Position numbers and translations under genes: made by a program
The notes under the pieces: generated by a model
The model's input: the letters and a program-made list of their open reading frames with translations, nothing else
Databases searched by the model: none
What the model was told of the DNA's origin: nothing
Part shown: positions 43,391 to 52,547 of the stretch, one piece after another
Position numbering within the stretch: the first letter of the stretch is position 1
How the letters are laid out: every line of letters starts with the position of its first letter
Source: Actinophytocola oryzae
Lineage (GTDB): Bacteria > Actinomycetota > Actinomycetes > Mycobacteriales > Pseudonocardiaceae
Direction of reading: 5' to 3'
Assembly: GCF_004364325.1 (NCBI RefSeq)
Contig: NZ_SOCP01000030.1
Span: forward strand, 21,799 to 85,798
Length of the DNA: 64,000 bases

Positions 43391-45628
43391 GTGGCCACTG
43401 TTCGGGCCGACGTCGATGGGCCGAATGACGCCGAGCTGATCGAAGCCGTCCGCAAGGGCACGGTCTCCGCCTACGGGAGCCTGTACGAGCGGCACGTCGC
43501 CTCGGCGTACAACCTCGCCCGCCAGCTGGCCCGTTCACCCGCAGAGGCCGACGACCTCGTCTCGGAGGCCTTCGCCAAGGTTTTGGACACTCTCCGTGGC
43601 GGACGCGGGCCAGATTCAGCCTTTCGTGCGTACCTACTGACCGCCCTGCGCCATACCGCGTACGACCGGACCCGCCGCGAGCGGAAGGTCGAGCTCTCCG
43701 ACGACGTCTCGACGGTCTCCGGGGTGTCCATGGCCGCGGTCAGCGAGGAGTTCGACGACCCGGCCGTCGCCGGACTGGAGCGGTCGCTCGCCGCGCAAGC
43801 GTTTGCGCGACTGCCGGAACGCTGGCAGGCCGTCCTCTGGCACACCGAGGTCGAGGGACAGTCGCCTGCCGAGGTCGGGCCGATCCTCGGCCTGACGGCC
43901 AACGGCGTGTCCGCGCTCGCCTACCGTGCCCGCGAGGGTCTACGGCAGGCCTACCTGCAGGTCCACCTCGCCGAGACGAGCGACCGGCACTGCCGCGCGG
44001 CCGCCGACAAGCTCGGCGCGTGGACGAGGGGCGGTCTGGCGAAGCGGGAGAAGGCCCAGGTCGAGGCGCACCTCGACACGTGTGAGCGCTGCCGCGCGCT
44101 GGCCGGTGAGCTGGCCGACGTCAACGGCGCGATGCGTACGTTCGTCGCCCCCGTCGTGCTGGGGGCCGCGGCCGTCGGCTACCTGGCCTCGGCCGGTGCG
44201 GCGCCGACCGCGGCGACCATCGCCGGTGGTGTGGCGGGCGGCGTGGCAGGTTCCGCCGCAGGAGCCGCCGCGGCCGCACCACGCCAGTTCCTCGGCCTGG
44301 CGGCGTCGGGCATGGCGCTGGCCGCCGCGGTCGTCGTCGGACTCACGGCCGGTGGCGCGCCGCCCGAGATCCCCGCAGCCGCGCCGACGCCGACCCAGCA
44401 GCAGCAACCGCCGAGTCCGGTCGCGCCGCCGGCCCCGCCGCAGGAGCCGCCCAGGGAGCCCGCGCCGCAGGAGCCGCCCGCGACCCAGCAGCCGGAGGAG
44501 CCCGCGCCGCAGACGCAGGCCCCGCCCGCGCAGACTCCACCGCCGGAGACTCCTCCTCCGGCCGCGGCGACGCCGGTCATGCTCCACGCGAGCGGGCCGA
44601 ACACGCCGTTGTCGCTGGTCGCGGGTGGCCCGCCCGGGGACCTGCCGGTGACCGTCCGGAACTCGGGAGGCACCACGTCCGAGCCGGTCACGGCGGCGCT
44701 GAGCCTGCCGCCGGGGGTGGTCGCCCTGCCGGTCGACGGGCTCGCCGCTCCCCGGCTGCTGTCACTCGACGGTGCGAGGGCGGACACGGTCAACTGCCCG
44801 GGGGGCGCCGTCAGCGTCGCCTGTTCGAGTGAGGCCGGTCTCGCGCCAGGCGAGAGCGTGACGTTGCTGTTCCGGTTGCTGGCGTTGGACGGCGCCCTGG
44901 GTGGGCCGATCACCGGCACCGTGTCGGCAGGCTCGGCCATGCGGGTCAGCCTCACCGTTCAGGTGAACGTGTCGCCGCCGGAGGTGACGGACGGCGTCCA
45001 GGTCAGGGCCGACGCCGACTGGACGGGGTTGTTCGGGCAGTGGGTTCGCCCGGTGGTGAACGCGACGGTCACCAACTCGGGTACCAGCTCACGACCGGTG
45101 ACGGTGGTGCTCGACCGGCCCGCGAGGAAGCTGTGGTCGTCGCAGCAGCTCACGTGCACGACCGGCGACACCACGACGTGTGTCACCACGGCGGAGCTCG
45201 CGCCGGGCGAGAGCCTCGACATCGAGTGGGAGGTCGCCGTCGACTGGTGGTTGGGACGGTCACCGAACCGGGGTCAGGTCCACATCACGGCGACACTCGG
45301 CAAGGCGACGGACAGCACGACGGTCACGCTCTGGGAGTCCCTGTGGCCGACGAAGCCGGACCCGACGACCCCCGAGCCGACGCCGAGCACGCCGCCGAGC
45401 GCCCCTCCCGAGAAGCCGTCCGTGCCGCCGTCGGACACCGCCACCACCGAGCCGGTGGAGCCGCCGCCGTCGCGGTCGCCGGAGCCGCCCGTGACCACGA
45501 CCACACCGCCGAGGACACAGGAGCCGGGACCGTCGTCACCACCTCCCACAACGACGACACCGCCGCCCAGTTCGGAGCCGCCGACGGGTGTGCTCGGCGG
45601 CCTGTTCGGGTGGCTGCTGGGCGGCTGA
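43391..45628 (+). CDS. ECF sigma factor fused to zinc-finger anti-sigma, membrane and extracytoplasmic regions
   Basis: The 745-aa protein begins with sigma region 2 (LYERHVASAYNLARQLARSP, ADDLVSEAFAKVLDTL) and region 4 (LPERWQAVLWHTEVEGQSPAEVG). A zf-HC2 motif follows (H-x3-C-x2-C in HLDTCERC), then two hydrophobic segments, a long Pro/Gln/Glu-rich linker, beta-rich repeats of the kind found in surface proteins, and a Thr/Pro-rich end. Sigma, anti-sigma and sensor parts thus sit in one chain. Activation presumably needs proteolysis or a change in the outer part. GTG 43391 has AGGGAGG 4-5 bp upstream; ATG 43346 is an in-frame alternative. It is divergent from the GGDEF-like gene. Confidence 0.87.
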   Translation: MATVRADVDGPNDAELIEAVRKGTVSAYGSLYERHVASAYNLARQLARSPAEADDLVSEAFAKVLDTLRGGRGPDSAFRAYLLTALRHTAYDRTRRERKVELSDDVSTVSGVSMAAVSEEFDDPAVAGLERSLAAQAFARLPERWQAVLWHTEVEGQSPAEVGPILGLTANGVSALAYRAREGLRQAYLQVHLAETSDRHCRAAADKLGAWTRGGLAKREKAQVEAHLDTCERCRALAGELADVNGAMRTFVAPVVLGAAAVGYLASAGAAPTAATIAGGVAGGVAGSAAGAAAAAPRQFLGLAASGMALAAAVVVGLTAGGAPPEIPAAAPTPTQQQQPPSPVAPPAPPQEPPREPAPQEPPATQQPEEPAPQTQAPPAQTPPPETPPPAAATPVMLHASGPNTPLSLVAGGPPGDLPVTVRNSGGTTSEPVTAALSLPPGVVALPVDGLAAPRLLSLDGARADTVNCPGGAVSVACSSEAGLAPGESVTLLFRLLALDGALGGPITGTVSAGSAMRVSLTVQVNVSPPEVTDGVQVRADADWTGLFGQWVRPVVNATVTNSGTSSRPVTVVLDRPARKLWSSQQLTCTTGDTTTCVTTAELAPGESLDIEWEVAVDWWLGRSPNRGQVHITATLGKATDSTTVTLWESLWPTKPDPTTPEPTPSTPPSAPPEKPSVPPSDTATTEPVEPPPSRSPEPPVTTTTPPRTQEPGPSSPPPTTTTPPPSSEPPTGVLGGLFGWLLGG

Positions 45629-45667
45629 CGGTCGGGCGGTCACGGCGCGTGGCTACACTCGGGCGCC

Positions 45668-46228
45668 ATGACCTTGCTCTACCGCGTACTGGCACGGCTG
45701 CCGAAGCCGGTGCGGGACAAGCTCGTCAAGCACAAGGAACTGCTGAAGTTCGCGGTCGTCGGGATTGTCTGTTTCGTCGTGACCAACGTCGTGAACTACG
45801 GCCTGAAGTTCACGATCCTCAACGACAACCCCGTTACAGCGCTGGCCATCGCGGTCATCATCGCCACGATCGTGTCGTACGTGCTGAACCGGGAGTGGTC
45901 GTTCCGCACGCGCGGTGGACGCGAGCGGCAGCACGAGGCCGCGTTGTTCTTCTTGATCAGTGGTATCGGTGTGGCACTCAACTCCGCGCCGCTGTTCCTG
46001 TCACGCTACGTGTTCATGCTCGAGGTGCCTCACGTCACCCTCCTCGCGCAGGAGATCGCGGACTTCGCGAGCGGCATCATCCTCGGCACCCTGCTCGCGA
46101 TGGTCTTCCGCTGGTGGGCGTTCCGCAAATGGGTGTTCCCACAGTCGGACGCCCGACCACGCGTCGTGCGCGTCGGCAGGCGCGGCGCCCGTTTGGTCCG
46201 GTTGGGCGAGGACGACGAAGCCGCATAA
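45668..46228 (+). CDS. GtrA-like membrane protein
   Basis: The 186-aa protein has four hydrophobic helices. Family features are LLKFAVVGIVCFVVTNVVNYGL at the first helix, IATIVSYVLNREWSFRTRGG between helices 2 and 3, and a final helix GTLLAMVFRWWAFRKWVF. GtrA-like proteins are thought to help flip or position polyprenyl-phosphate sugars. The gene follows the ECF sigma gene by 39 bp and is followed by a close paralogue, so a tandem duplication is evident. It matches Rv3277 in place relative to the backbone. Confidence 0.9.
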   Translation: MTLLYRVLARLPKPVRDKLVKHKELLKFAVVGIVCFVVTNVVNYGLKFTILNDNPVTALAIAVIIATIVSYVLNREWSFRTRGGRERQHEAALFFLISGIGVALNSAPLFLSRYVFMLEVPHVTLLAQEIADFASGIILGTLLAMVFRWWAFRKWVFPQSDARPRVVRVGRRGARLVRLGEDDEAA

Positions 46229-46265
46229 TCCCACGTGACGACGTCGCGCTCCGTAGACTGCGCTC

Positions 46266-46820
46266 GTGACCGTCGTCGAGTCGGTGCTGTCATGGGTGCC
46301 GGAGCCGTTGCGGAAGGTGCTGATCAGGCACCGTGAGCTGCTCAAGTTCGCCATCGTGGGCGGCACGACGTTCGTCATCGACAACGGCATCTGGTACCTG
46401 CTGAAGCTGACGGTGCTGGAGGAGAAGCCGGTCACCGCCAAGATCATCGCGATCATCGTGGCCACGATCGTGTCGTACGTGCTCAACCGGGAGTGGTCGT
46501 TCCGCACCAGGGGCGGCCGCGAACGACACCACGAGGCCGCGCTGTTCTTCCTGTTCAGCGGCATCGGCGTGGCGCTGAACTCGCTGCCCCTCTACGTGTC
46601 GCGGTACTGGCTGAACCTGGAGGAGCCGCACGTGTCGCGGCTCGTCCAGGAGGTCGCCGACTTCACGAGCGGCTCGATCATCGGCATGCTGCTGGCGATG
46701 TTCTTCCGCTACTGGGCCTTCAAGCGCTGGGTCTTCCCCGACGAACTCGGGCAGAAGCGCAGCAGAGGCCGCTCACTCGCCCCGGTGGACGACCCGGCGG
46801 AGGAGCTGGGACACGCCTAG
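46266..46820 (+). CDS. GtrA-like membrane protein, tandem paralogue
   Basis: The 184-aa protein is highly similar to the gene before it; the N-R-E-W-S-F-R-T-R-G-G-R-E-R segment is identical and helices align throughout. Four membrane helices. The GTG at 46266 lies 37 bp after the previous stop. Its last 4 bases overlap the 3' end of the convergent sensor kinase gene. Same presumed role with polyprenyl-linked sugars. Confidence 0.9.
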   Translation: MTVVESVLSWVPEPLRKVLIRHRELLKFAIVGGTTFVIDNGIWYLLKLTVLEEKPVTAKIIAIIVATIVSYVLNREWSFRTRGGRERHHEAALFFLFSGIGVALNSLPLYVSRYWLNLEEPHVSRLVQEVADFTSGSIIGMLLAMFFRYWAFKRWVFPDELGQKRSRGRSLAPVDDPAEELGHA

Positions 46821-48112
46821 CGCGGCGAGCGTTCCGCGGGCCAGCGGACACCCTGGACGTCACCCGCTCGGGGGACCGGCAGGAACACCGTGAACGTCGC
46901 GGGCCGCTTCACCGACAGCTCCAGGCGGCCGCCGTCCGAGTCGATCAGCGCTCGTGCCAGTGCCAGGCCGAGGCCCGTCGAGCCGCCACCGGAGACGCCC
47001 CGTTCGAAGACGTGTTCGGCCAGCTCGTCCGGGACACCGGGACCCATGTCGGCCACCTCGATGACCACCGTCTCGCCGCCGCTCGCCGCGACACCCTCGC
47101 GGGCCGCCAGGGTCACCGTGCCGCTGCCGTGCCGGAGCGCGTTGTCCAGCAGGACGCCGATCACCTCGCGCAAGCGGCCGGGTGACACCTTCGCGTACAG
47201 ACCCGCCTCGATCCTCACCTTCAGCGAACGGCCCACCGCCCGCAGCGGCGCCCGCCACTCGTCGGCGATGCCAGGCAGCTCGGCGGCCAGGTCGACCGGC
47301 ATCGCGCCTGCCGATCTCGCCTCGCGGGCAGCGGCCATCAGGTCGTCGAGGACGTCCGCGAGGCGTTCCGCCTGCTCCAGCGCTGCCTGGGCCTCGCTGG
47401 CCACCTCCTTGTCCGGGACGACCGTCAGCTCCTCGATGCGCAGCTGCAGCGAGGTCAGGCGGCTGCGCAGCTGGTGGGAGACGTCGCCGACCAGCTCCCG
47501 CTCACGCTGCACCAGCTGTGCCAGTGCCGTGGCCGAGGCGTCCAGGGCCTCCGCCACCGAGTCCAGCTCCTCCACGTCGTAACGGGTCCGGTCCAGGCGG
47601 AAGTCACCCGCCCCCAGCCTCGACGCGCGGTCCGCGACGTGGCGAAGCGGGCGCGCCAGGCGGCGGGCCGTCACCGTGGCCACCGCGGTGCCACCGCCGA
47701 TCGCCGCGATGACCACCAGGACCACCAGCAGGGCGACCTGCGTCTGGGTGGTGCGCATCGGGCCCGCGTCGATGGACAGGCGCACCGTGCCGTGCTGGAC
47801 GATCGGGACCTCCTCGGTCACCGTCTCGCCCTGCAGGTTGGCACCGAACTCGAACCGCTCCTCGGAGTCGGGCAGCGTCACCAGCAGGTGACCGCCCGTC
47901 GGGACGCCCAGCTCCACCTGCTCCAGGTCGATGTCGCGGTCGTTGGCCACCTCGTCGTCCAGGGTCGCGGCGATCTGGCGGGCTCTCGCGCCAAGCTCCT
48001 CCCTGGTCAGGCTCTCGACGACCGCGGTGGCGGAGAAGCCGAGCGGGATGCCCAGGGCGCACGCGGTCACCGTGACGGCCATCAGGATGGCCAGGAGGAT
48101 GCGACGGCGCAC
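46817..48112 (-). CDS. Two-component sensor histidine kinase
   Basis: The 431-aa protein has two membrane helices (about 4-24 and 135-157) around a roughly 110-residue outside domain, and a HAMP region (RRLARPLRHVADRASRLGAG). The dimerisation helix with phosphoacceptor His is in LVGDVSHQLRSRLTSLQLRI, followed by the ATPase boxes VLLDNALRHGSG (N box), VADMGPGVPDE (G1) and GSTGLGLALARALI (G2). The GTG at 48112 lies 14 bp after the response regulator stop. Signal unknown; the small outer domain has no known sensor fold that I can see. Confidence 0.93.
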   Translation of the reverse strand: MRRRILLAILMAVTVTACALGIPLGFSATAVVESLTREELGARARQIAATLDDEVANDRDIDLEQVELGVPTGGHLLVTLPDSEERFEFGANLQGETVTEEVPIVQHGTVRLSIDAGPMRTTQTQVALLVVLVVIAAIGGGTAVATVTARRLARPLRHVADRASRLGAGDFRLDRTRYDVEELDSVAEALDASATALAQLVQRERELVGDVSHQLRSRLTSLQLRIEELTVVPDKEVASEAQAALEQAERLADVLDDLMAAAREARSAGAMPVDLAAELPGIADEWRAPLRAVGRSLKVRIEAGLYAKVSPGRLREVIGVLLDNALRHGSGTVTLAAREGVAASGGETVVIEVADMGPGVPDELAEHVFERGVSGGGSTGLGLALARALIDSDGGRLELSVKRPATFTVFLPVPRAGDVQGVRWPAERSPR

Positions 48113-48126
48113 GTCTAGTCCGGTTC

Positions 48127-48786
48127 TCAGTCCGTGTTGAAGCGGAAGCCGACCCCGCGGACGGTCGCGATGCGGGAGCCGCCCTGGCCGACCTTGCGGC
48201 GCAGCCACGACATGTGCATGTCCAGCGTCTTGCTCGTGCGCAGCTCGGGCCCGCCCCACACCTCGTCCAGGATCTCCTCGCGGGTGACCACCTGGCCCGC
48301 CCGTTGGATGAGCACGCGGAGCAGCTCGAACTCCTTGTTCGCGAGCGTGACCTCGTCGCCGTCGACGATGACCTGGCGCGCGGCCAGGTCCATCTTCACG
48401 CCGTTGACCTCGATGGTGCCCGGCGCCTGGCGGCGGAGGAGCGCACGGATGCGCGCGAGCAGCTCCGCCAGGCGGAACGGCTTGGCGACGTAGTCGTCCG
48501 CGCCCGCGTCCAGGCCGACGACGAAGTCGACCTCGTCCGCGCGGGCGGTCAGCATCAGAACGGGGATGCCCCGGCCGGCCGCACGCAGGCGCCTGCACAC
48601 GTCCAGCCCGTCGATCCCCGGCAGGCCGAGGTCGAGGACGAGCAGGTCGACACCGCCGCCGTTGGCGGTCTCGAAGGCACGGTGTCCGTCGGCGACCACC
48701 TGGACCTCGTAGCCCTCGCGGTTCAAGGCACGGGACAGCGGGTCGGCTATCGCCGCGTCGTCCTCGGCCAGCAGCACCACACTCAC
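48127..48786 (-). CDS. OmpR-family response regulator
   Basis: The 219-aa protein has a receiver domain with AEDDAAIADPL (acidic pair), LLVLDLGLPGIDG (phosphoacceptor D), LTARADEVD and DDYVAKPF (conserved K). A winged helix-turn-helix follows (EFELLRVLIQRAGQVVTREE, GVGFRFNTD). It is cotranscribed with the kinase downstream. The GTG at 48786 begins VSVVLLAEDD. The 178-bp gap up to hisN contains both promoters. Confidence 0.95.
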   Translation of the reverse strand: MSVVLLAEDDAAIADPLSRALNREGYEVQVVADGHRAFETANGGGVDLLVLDLGLPGIDGLDVCRRLRAAGRGIPVLMLTARADEVDFVVGLDAGADDYVAKPFRLAELLARIRALLRRQAPGTIEVNGVKMDLAARQVIVDGDEVTLANKEFELLRVLIQRAGQVVTREEILDEVWGGPELRTSKTLDMHMSWLRRKVGQGGSRIATVRGVGFRFNTD

Positions 48787-48964
48787 ACCGTCAGACTATG
48801 CCTCGCGGGCGGTGAGATCAGCTCGGACGGTCCGAGGGGTGTTTGCGGGGTAGGCCCTGGTCCAGGCCGGAAACGACGTTTTGGCCCCCTTGGGTATTCA
48901 CATCAAGTCCTCAGCTTGCCGGTTCGGACGCGGCCCGCCGACGTCCTCATGGCAGCATCGCCGC

Positions 48965-49750
48965 ATGCATGATGCCGACCTCGCCGTCGCCCTGCGGCTC
49001 GCCGACGCCGCCGACGAGATCACCATGAGCCGGTTCCTGGCCGCTGACCTGGTCGTCGACCGCAAGCCGGACCGGTCGCCGGTGACCGACGCCGACACCG
49101 CCGTCGAGGACACGGTGCGCGAGATCCTGGCCGAGCTGCGGCCGGAGGACGACGTACTCGGCGAGGAGCGGGGCGGCTCGGTCGGCGACGGGCGGACGTG
49201 GGTGGTCGACCCGATCGACGGCACCAAGAACTTCCTCCGGGGGAACCCCGTGTGGGCGACACTGATCGCGCTGGTCGACGGCGGCGTGCCGGTGGTGGGG
49301 GTGGTCAGCTCGCCCGCGATGCCACGACGGTGGTGTGCGTCGGCGGGTGGCGGCGCCTGGCTCGGGGAGCGGCGGCTGCGGGTGTCCGGGATCGCGTCCC
49401 TCGAGGACGCCTACCTGTCGACCACCGACCTGGGTTCGTGGTCGACGTACCACTCGCGGGAGGCGTACCTGGGGCTCGTGGACGCCTGCTGGGAGACGCG
49501 GGCGTTCGGGGACTTCTGGCAGCACGTGCTCGTCGCGGAGGGGTCGCTCGACCTGGCGGCGGAGCCGATCGCCAACGCGTGGGACCTGGCGGCCGTGCAG
49601 GTCGTGGTGACCGAGGCCGGCGGGCGGTTCACCGACCTGTCCGGGCGGCCCGGGTTCGACTTCGGCAGCGCGCTCGCGTCGAACGGGTTGGTGCACGACG
49701 CGGCGCTGTCGGTGCTTCAGGCGGGGGTCAGCGCGCCACGGACGACCTGA
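48965..49750 (+). CDS. hisN: Inositol monophosphatase-family phosphatase, probably histidinol-phosphatase
   Basis: The 261-aa protein holds the metal-binding motifs of the family: DEITMSRFLAADLVVDRKPD, LGEERGGS (GE motif), WVVDPIDGTKNFLRGNPVWA (D-P-I-D-G-T) and NAWDLAAVQVVVTEAGGRFT (W-D-x-A). The early R-x-F and R-G-N/P-x-W-A features resemble actinobacterial HisN, which dephosphorylates histidinol phosphate with Mg2+. A role as inositol or fructose-1,6 phosphatase cannot be excluded. ATG 48965 is chosen because the family starts just there. Its 3' end overlaps the convergent immunity gene by 34 bp. Confidence 0.8.
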   Translation: MHDADLAVALRLADAADEITMSRFLAADLVVDRKPDRSPVTDADTAVEDTVREILAELRPEDDVLGEERGGSVGDGRTWVVDPIDGTKNFLRGNPVWATLIALVDGGVPVVGVVSSPAMPRRWCASAGGGAWLGERRLRVSGIASLEDAYLSTTDLGSWSTYHSREAYLGLVDACWETRAFGDFWQHVLVAEGSLDLAAEPIANAWDLAAVQVVVTEAGGRFTDLSGRPGFDFGSALASNGLVHDAALSVLQAGVSAPRTT

Positions 49751-49986
49751 GCCCAGGTGAGGCGGCCGAAGAGGTAGTGGCAGGCGACCTGCTCGTTGGT
49801 GAAGCGGGCCCAGTCGTAGCGGTTGCCCTGCTCGCGCCAGAAGACCTCCCAGGCGAAGTTGCCGTCCTCGTCGGGGATGTCGTCGCGGACGAGGCACCAG
49901 GCGTTGTCGGCCTCCGCACCGACCGACACGACCTCGGCGGGCACGCCGACGGCCGCCAGCCACTCGATGATGGACTCGGCGTTCAT
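49717..49986 (-). CDS. Putative immunity protein for the adjacent TNT-type toxin
   Basis: The 89-aa acidic protein (MNAESIIEWLAAVGVPAEVV, then WEVFWREQGNRYDWARFTNE) follows the toxin gene with an ATGA overlap. This is the usual arrangement of a cognate immunity gene. It is small, soluble, without motifs or membrane segments. Function is assigned from position only. It is the last gene of the minus-strand run and overlaps hisN tail to tail by 34 bp. Confidence 0.65.
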   Translation of the reverse strand: MNAESIIEWLAAVGVPAEVVSVGAEADNAWCLVRDDIPDEDGNFAWEVFWREQGNRYDWARFTNEQVACHYLFGRLTWAQVVRGALTPA

Positions 49987-52211
49987 GCGATCTCCTCCAG
50001 GTACCCGAGGGCGACCAGTTCGGCTGCCGAGTGGGTCGTGCGGTAGCGGACGCCGCCACCGGGCTGGCCGAACCACGCCGCCGAGACGGCGCGCCACACG
50101 GGGAGCGGGTTGGTGACCCGGTAGCGGTAGTAGCCGGTGTCCTTGTGGGCCGGCGGTAGGGAGCGCTGCGGGAAGGGGGTGCCGTCCTCGGCGAAGACGC
50201 GGCCCAGTGGGCTGCCGAAGCGGTCGATGACGGTGCCCGGTTCGAGGACCTCGGGTTCGCCTTCCGCGCTGCCGCCCTCGGGGTACTGCTCGCTGGTCGG
50301 CCAGTTGTGCTCGAGGCCTTCCGGGCTGATGCCGTGGGCGGTGACGCTGCCGAGGCGGACGAGGTAGCGGCGGTCCCAGTCGCGTTCGTTGGTGTTGCCA
50401 AGGGGGTCGTGGGTCTCGAGGAGGGCCGCGACCTTGGGGTGGTCCGCCGTCAGGCCGACGCTCGGGGTGACGGGGGTGGTCCCGGCTTTCAGCTCGGCGA
50501 GGCGTGGGGCCGTGTCGACCAGGTCGAACTGGGGGTGATCGGCCGGTTCGAAACGCAGGCCCGCGGCGTAGTCGAGTTCCTCGGGGGGTGGTGGGAGCTG
50601 GCGGGCGGGGCGGTAGGAGGCGACGGGGAGGTGGCCGATCGGGAACATGTGGATCCAGAAGGCGGCCAGGACCTCGTTGCGTTCGCCTCGTGCGGGGGGT
50701 GGGGCGCCGGGTGGGCCTGCCAGTTGCCTGCGTGGGGGTGGCGGGTCCTGGGGGCGGTCGGCGGGGAGCTGCGTGGCCGGGGCGAAGTGGGTTGGGCGGG
50801 GTGGGGCGGTGCCGATTACCGGTGGGGAGGCGGGGGCGGGTGTCGCTGTGAAGGGCGGAGGGCCGGCTGGTGCTGGGGGGCCGCCGAATGTCGGTGCGGG
50901 CTGGTTCAGTGGTGGTGGGGCGGCTGGGGGGAGGTTGACGGGTGCTACCGAGGCCGCCGCGGGGGTGCCTGCGAAGCCTGCCTGGACGGTCTGGCCCGTT
51001 GGTGGGGTGGGGGCGTCGTGGCCTGGGAAGTCGTGGGCCGGGACGGGGCCGGTGATCTCCGGGTCGGCCGGTGGCAGGGCGGGGTTGGGGCCGCTGTGGG
51101 AGTCGGGACCTGCGCCGGGGAGGTTGGCCGGGCCGTGGTCGCTGGGGAGGCTGCCGACGGTATCGGTGGCGTGGTTGACGACGCCCGGAAGGTGGTCGGC
51201 CGTGTCCGCGACGGTGCCGGTGGTGTTGTGGAGGAGATCGGCGGCGTTGCCCACACCGGGCACCTGGCCACCCGTGGCCTGGTCGACGATCCCAGGCACC
51301 GCGTTGGTGGCGTGGTGAAGGAGATCAGCCGGACCATCCCCGCCAGGCACCTGGCCAACCGGACCGGCCACCGCACCCGTGGTGTGGTCGACGGTCCCAG
51401 CCACTGTGCTCGTGGCGCGATGAAGGAGGTCGGCTGGGCCACCCGTGCCGGGCAACTGGCCGACCGGGCCGGCGCCCGTGGTGTGATCCATCGTGCCGGT
51501 GACCGTGCTCGCGGCGTGTGGGAGGACGTCGGTGGCGCCGGTGGTGATGCCCGGCAGCAAGGGGGCCGCCGCAAAGCCGTGCGTGCCCAGTGTCTGGTGG
51601 GCTGTGTCCGCCAGAGTCTGGGAGGCGTTCACCGCATCTGCCGCCACCCCCGGCGGCAGGTGGTGCCCGGGATTGGCGTTGACCGGGTTCTGGACCGAGG
51701 CGATGTCCACGCCCGACGCCGGGCGTACCGCCGTGACCAGCTGGTTCTCGATGTGGGCCAGGTTCGCCGCGGTGCCGTTGACCGCCGTGTTCAGGCCTGC
51801 CAGGGCGGTCGGGTGACCAGCCATCGCCGCGGCGTGGGCGGCGTCCTGGTTCTGTGCCAGGCCGACCAGGTTGCGGACGATCTCCACCTTCGCCGCGCCG
51901 ATCTGGTTTGCCGCGTGTTCCAGGCGGTCGGCTGCCGCGTTGGCGTCCTTCACGACCGAGGTCAGGTGGCCGGAGTCCGGTTCCACGAAGGACTTCCACT
52001 CCGTCGACGCCGCTGTCGCCGTCTCGCCGGACATGGTGGACAGGGCACCGTCGGCTGTGGTGTCGGCGTCCGTTGCCAGGGTGGACATGCTCGTCGCCGT
52101 GTCGCGCCAGGCCTGGGCCTGCTCGGCCATGGCCTCCTCGTCGGCCTCCGGCCAGGCCACGCCCGTCTGGGCGGCGACCTCCGCCAGCTCCGGCGGCAGC
52201 TCGATGCCCAT
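49983..52211 (-). CDS. Secreted polymorphic toxin: WXG/PPE-like N-terminus, repeats, TNT (NAD+ glycohydrolase) C-terminus
   Basis: The 742-aa protein has three parts. Residues 1-165 are helical with EWKSFVEP, like the T7SS-targeting domain of WXG/PPE-type toxins. Residues 166-510 are low-complexity with about 3.5 copies of a 30-residue unit around DHTTGA-PVGQ-P-G-GPADLLH (232-350) and then a long Pro-rich stretch. The end (about 640-742: VIDRFGSPLGRVF, GTPFPQRSLPP, WFGQPGGGVRYRT, ALGYLEEI) matches the tuberculosis necrotizing toxin domain, which destroys NAD+. No signal peptide, in line with type VII export. The ATG directly abuts the WXG100 stop; its stop overlaps the immunity gene. Confidence 0.88.
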   Translation of the reverse strand: MGIELPPELAEVAAQTGVAWPEADEEAMAEQAQAWRDTATSMSTLATDADTTADGALSTMSGETATAASTEWKSFVEPDSGHLTSVVKDANAAADRLEHAANQIGAAKVEIVRNLVGLAQNQDAAHAAAMAGHPTALAGLNTAVNGTAANLAHIENQLVTAVRPASGVDIASVQNPVNANPGHHLPPGVAADAVNASQTLADTAHQTLGTHGFAAAPLLPGITTGATDVLPHAASTVTGTMDHTTGAGPVGQLPGTGGPADLLHRATSTVAGTVDHTTGAVAGPVGQVPGGDGPADLLHHATNAVPGIVDQATGGQVPGVGNAADLLHNTTGTVADTADHLPGVVNHATDTVGSLPSDHGPANLPGAGPDSHSGPNPALPPADPEITGPVPAHDFPGHDAPTPPTGQTVQAGFAGTPAAASVAPVNLPPAAPPPLNQPAPTFGGPPAPAGPPPFTATPAPASPPVIGTAPPRPTHFAPATQLPADRPQDPPPPRRQLAGPPGAPPPARGERNEVLAAFWIHMFPIGHLPVASYRPARQLPPPPEELDYAAGLRFEPADHPQFDLVDTAPRLAELKAGTTPVTPSVGLTADHPKVAALLETHDPLGNTNERDWDRRYLVRLGSVTAHGISPEGLEHNWPTSEQYPEGGSAEGEPEVLEPGTVIDRFGSPLGRVFAEDGTPFPQRSLPPAHKDTGYYRYRVTNPLPVWRAVSAAWFGQPGGGVRYRTTHSAAELVALGYLEEIA
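51162..51518. repeat. Tandem intragenic repeats in the toxin linker
   Basis: About 3.5 imperfect copies of a roughly 100-bp unit, each encoding D-H-T-T-G-A ... G-P-A-D-L-L-H-x-A-T. The copies differ by small insertions and substitutions, so the array could change length by recombination. Confidence 0.7.
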
Positions 52212-52547
52212 CTACTGCTCCGCGGCCTTCACGTGCTCGGTCGCCGAGTCCTCGCCCGCGCGGTAGGTGTTGGCGGTATCGGTCAGGCGGGTGCTCACCG
52301 TGGTCAGCCTGCCGGGCAGGCCCGACAGGCGGGTCAGTGCGTCGTCGGCGGGGCCGGTGTGGACGGACGCGAAGCTCTGGCCCACCGCGTCGCCGCCCCA
52401 GCACGCCCCGCCCGTGGACAGCGCGTCCGCCAGGGTCTGGTGGATCTTCGTCAGCCTGCCCGACAGGGGCTCGAACTGGGTCGCTCTGGTGGCCAGCGTC
52501 TCCGCGTCGACCTCGTAACCGTCTGCCTCGTAAGCGTCAGCGTGCAT
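52212..52547 (-). CDS. WXG100-family (ESAT-6-like) protein
   Basis: The 111-aa helical protein has a W-G-G turn (GACWGGDAVGQSF, about residue 50) between two long helices, the WXG100 layout of type VII secretion substrates and chaperones. The start ATG 52547 overlaps the end of the YbaB-like gene by 11 bases, and the stop directly precedes the toxin ATG. It probably pairs with the toxin's N-terminal domain for export. Confidence 0.82.
   Translation of the reverse strand: MHADAYEADGYEVDAETLATRATQFEPLSGRLTKIHQTLADALSTGGACWGGDAVGQSFASVHTGPADDALTRLSGLPGRLTTVSTRLTDTANTYRAGEDSATEHVKAAEQ

Noticed and set aside
51162..51518. Repeats in the toxin gene as a CRISPR array
   Set aside because: The repeats are in frame, imperfect, adjacent without unique spacers, and code for protein.
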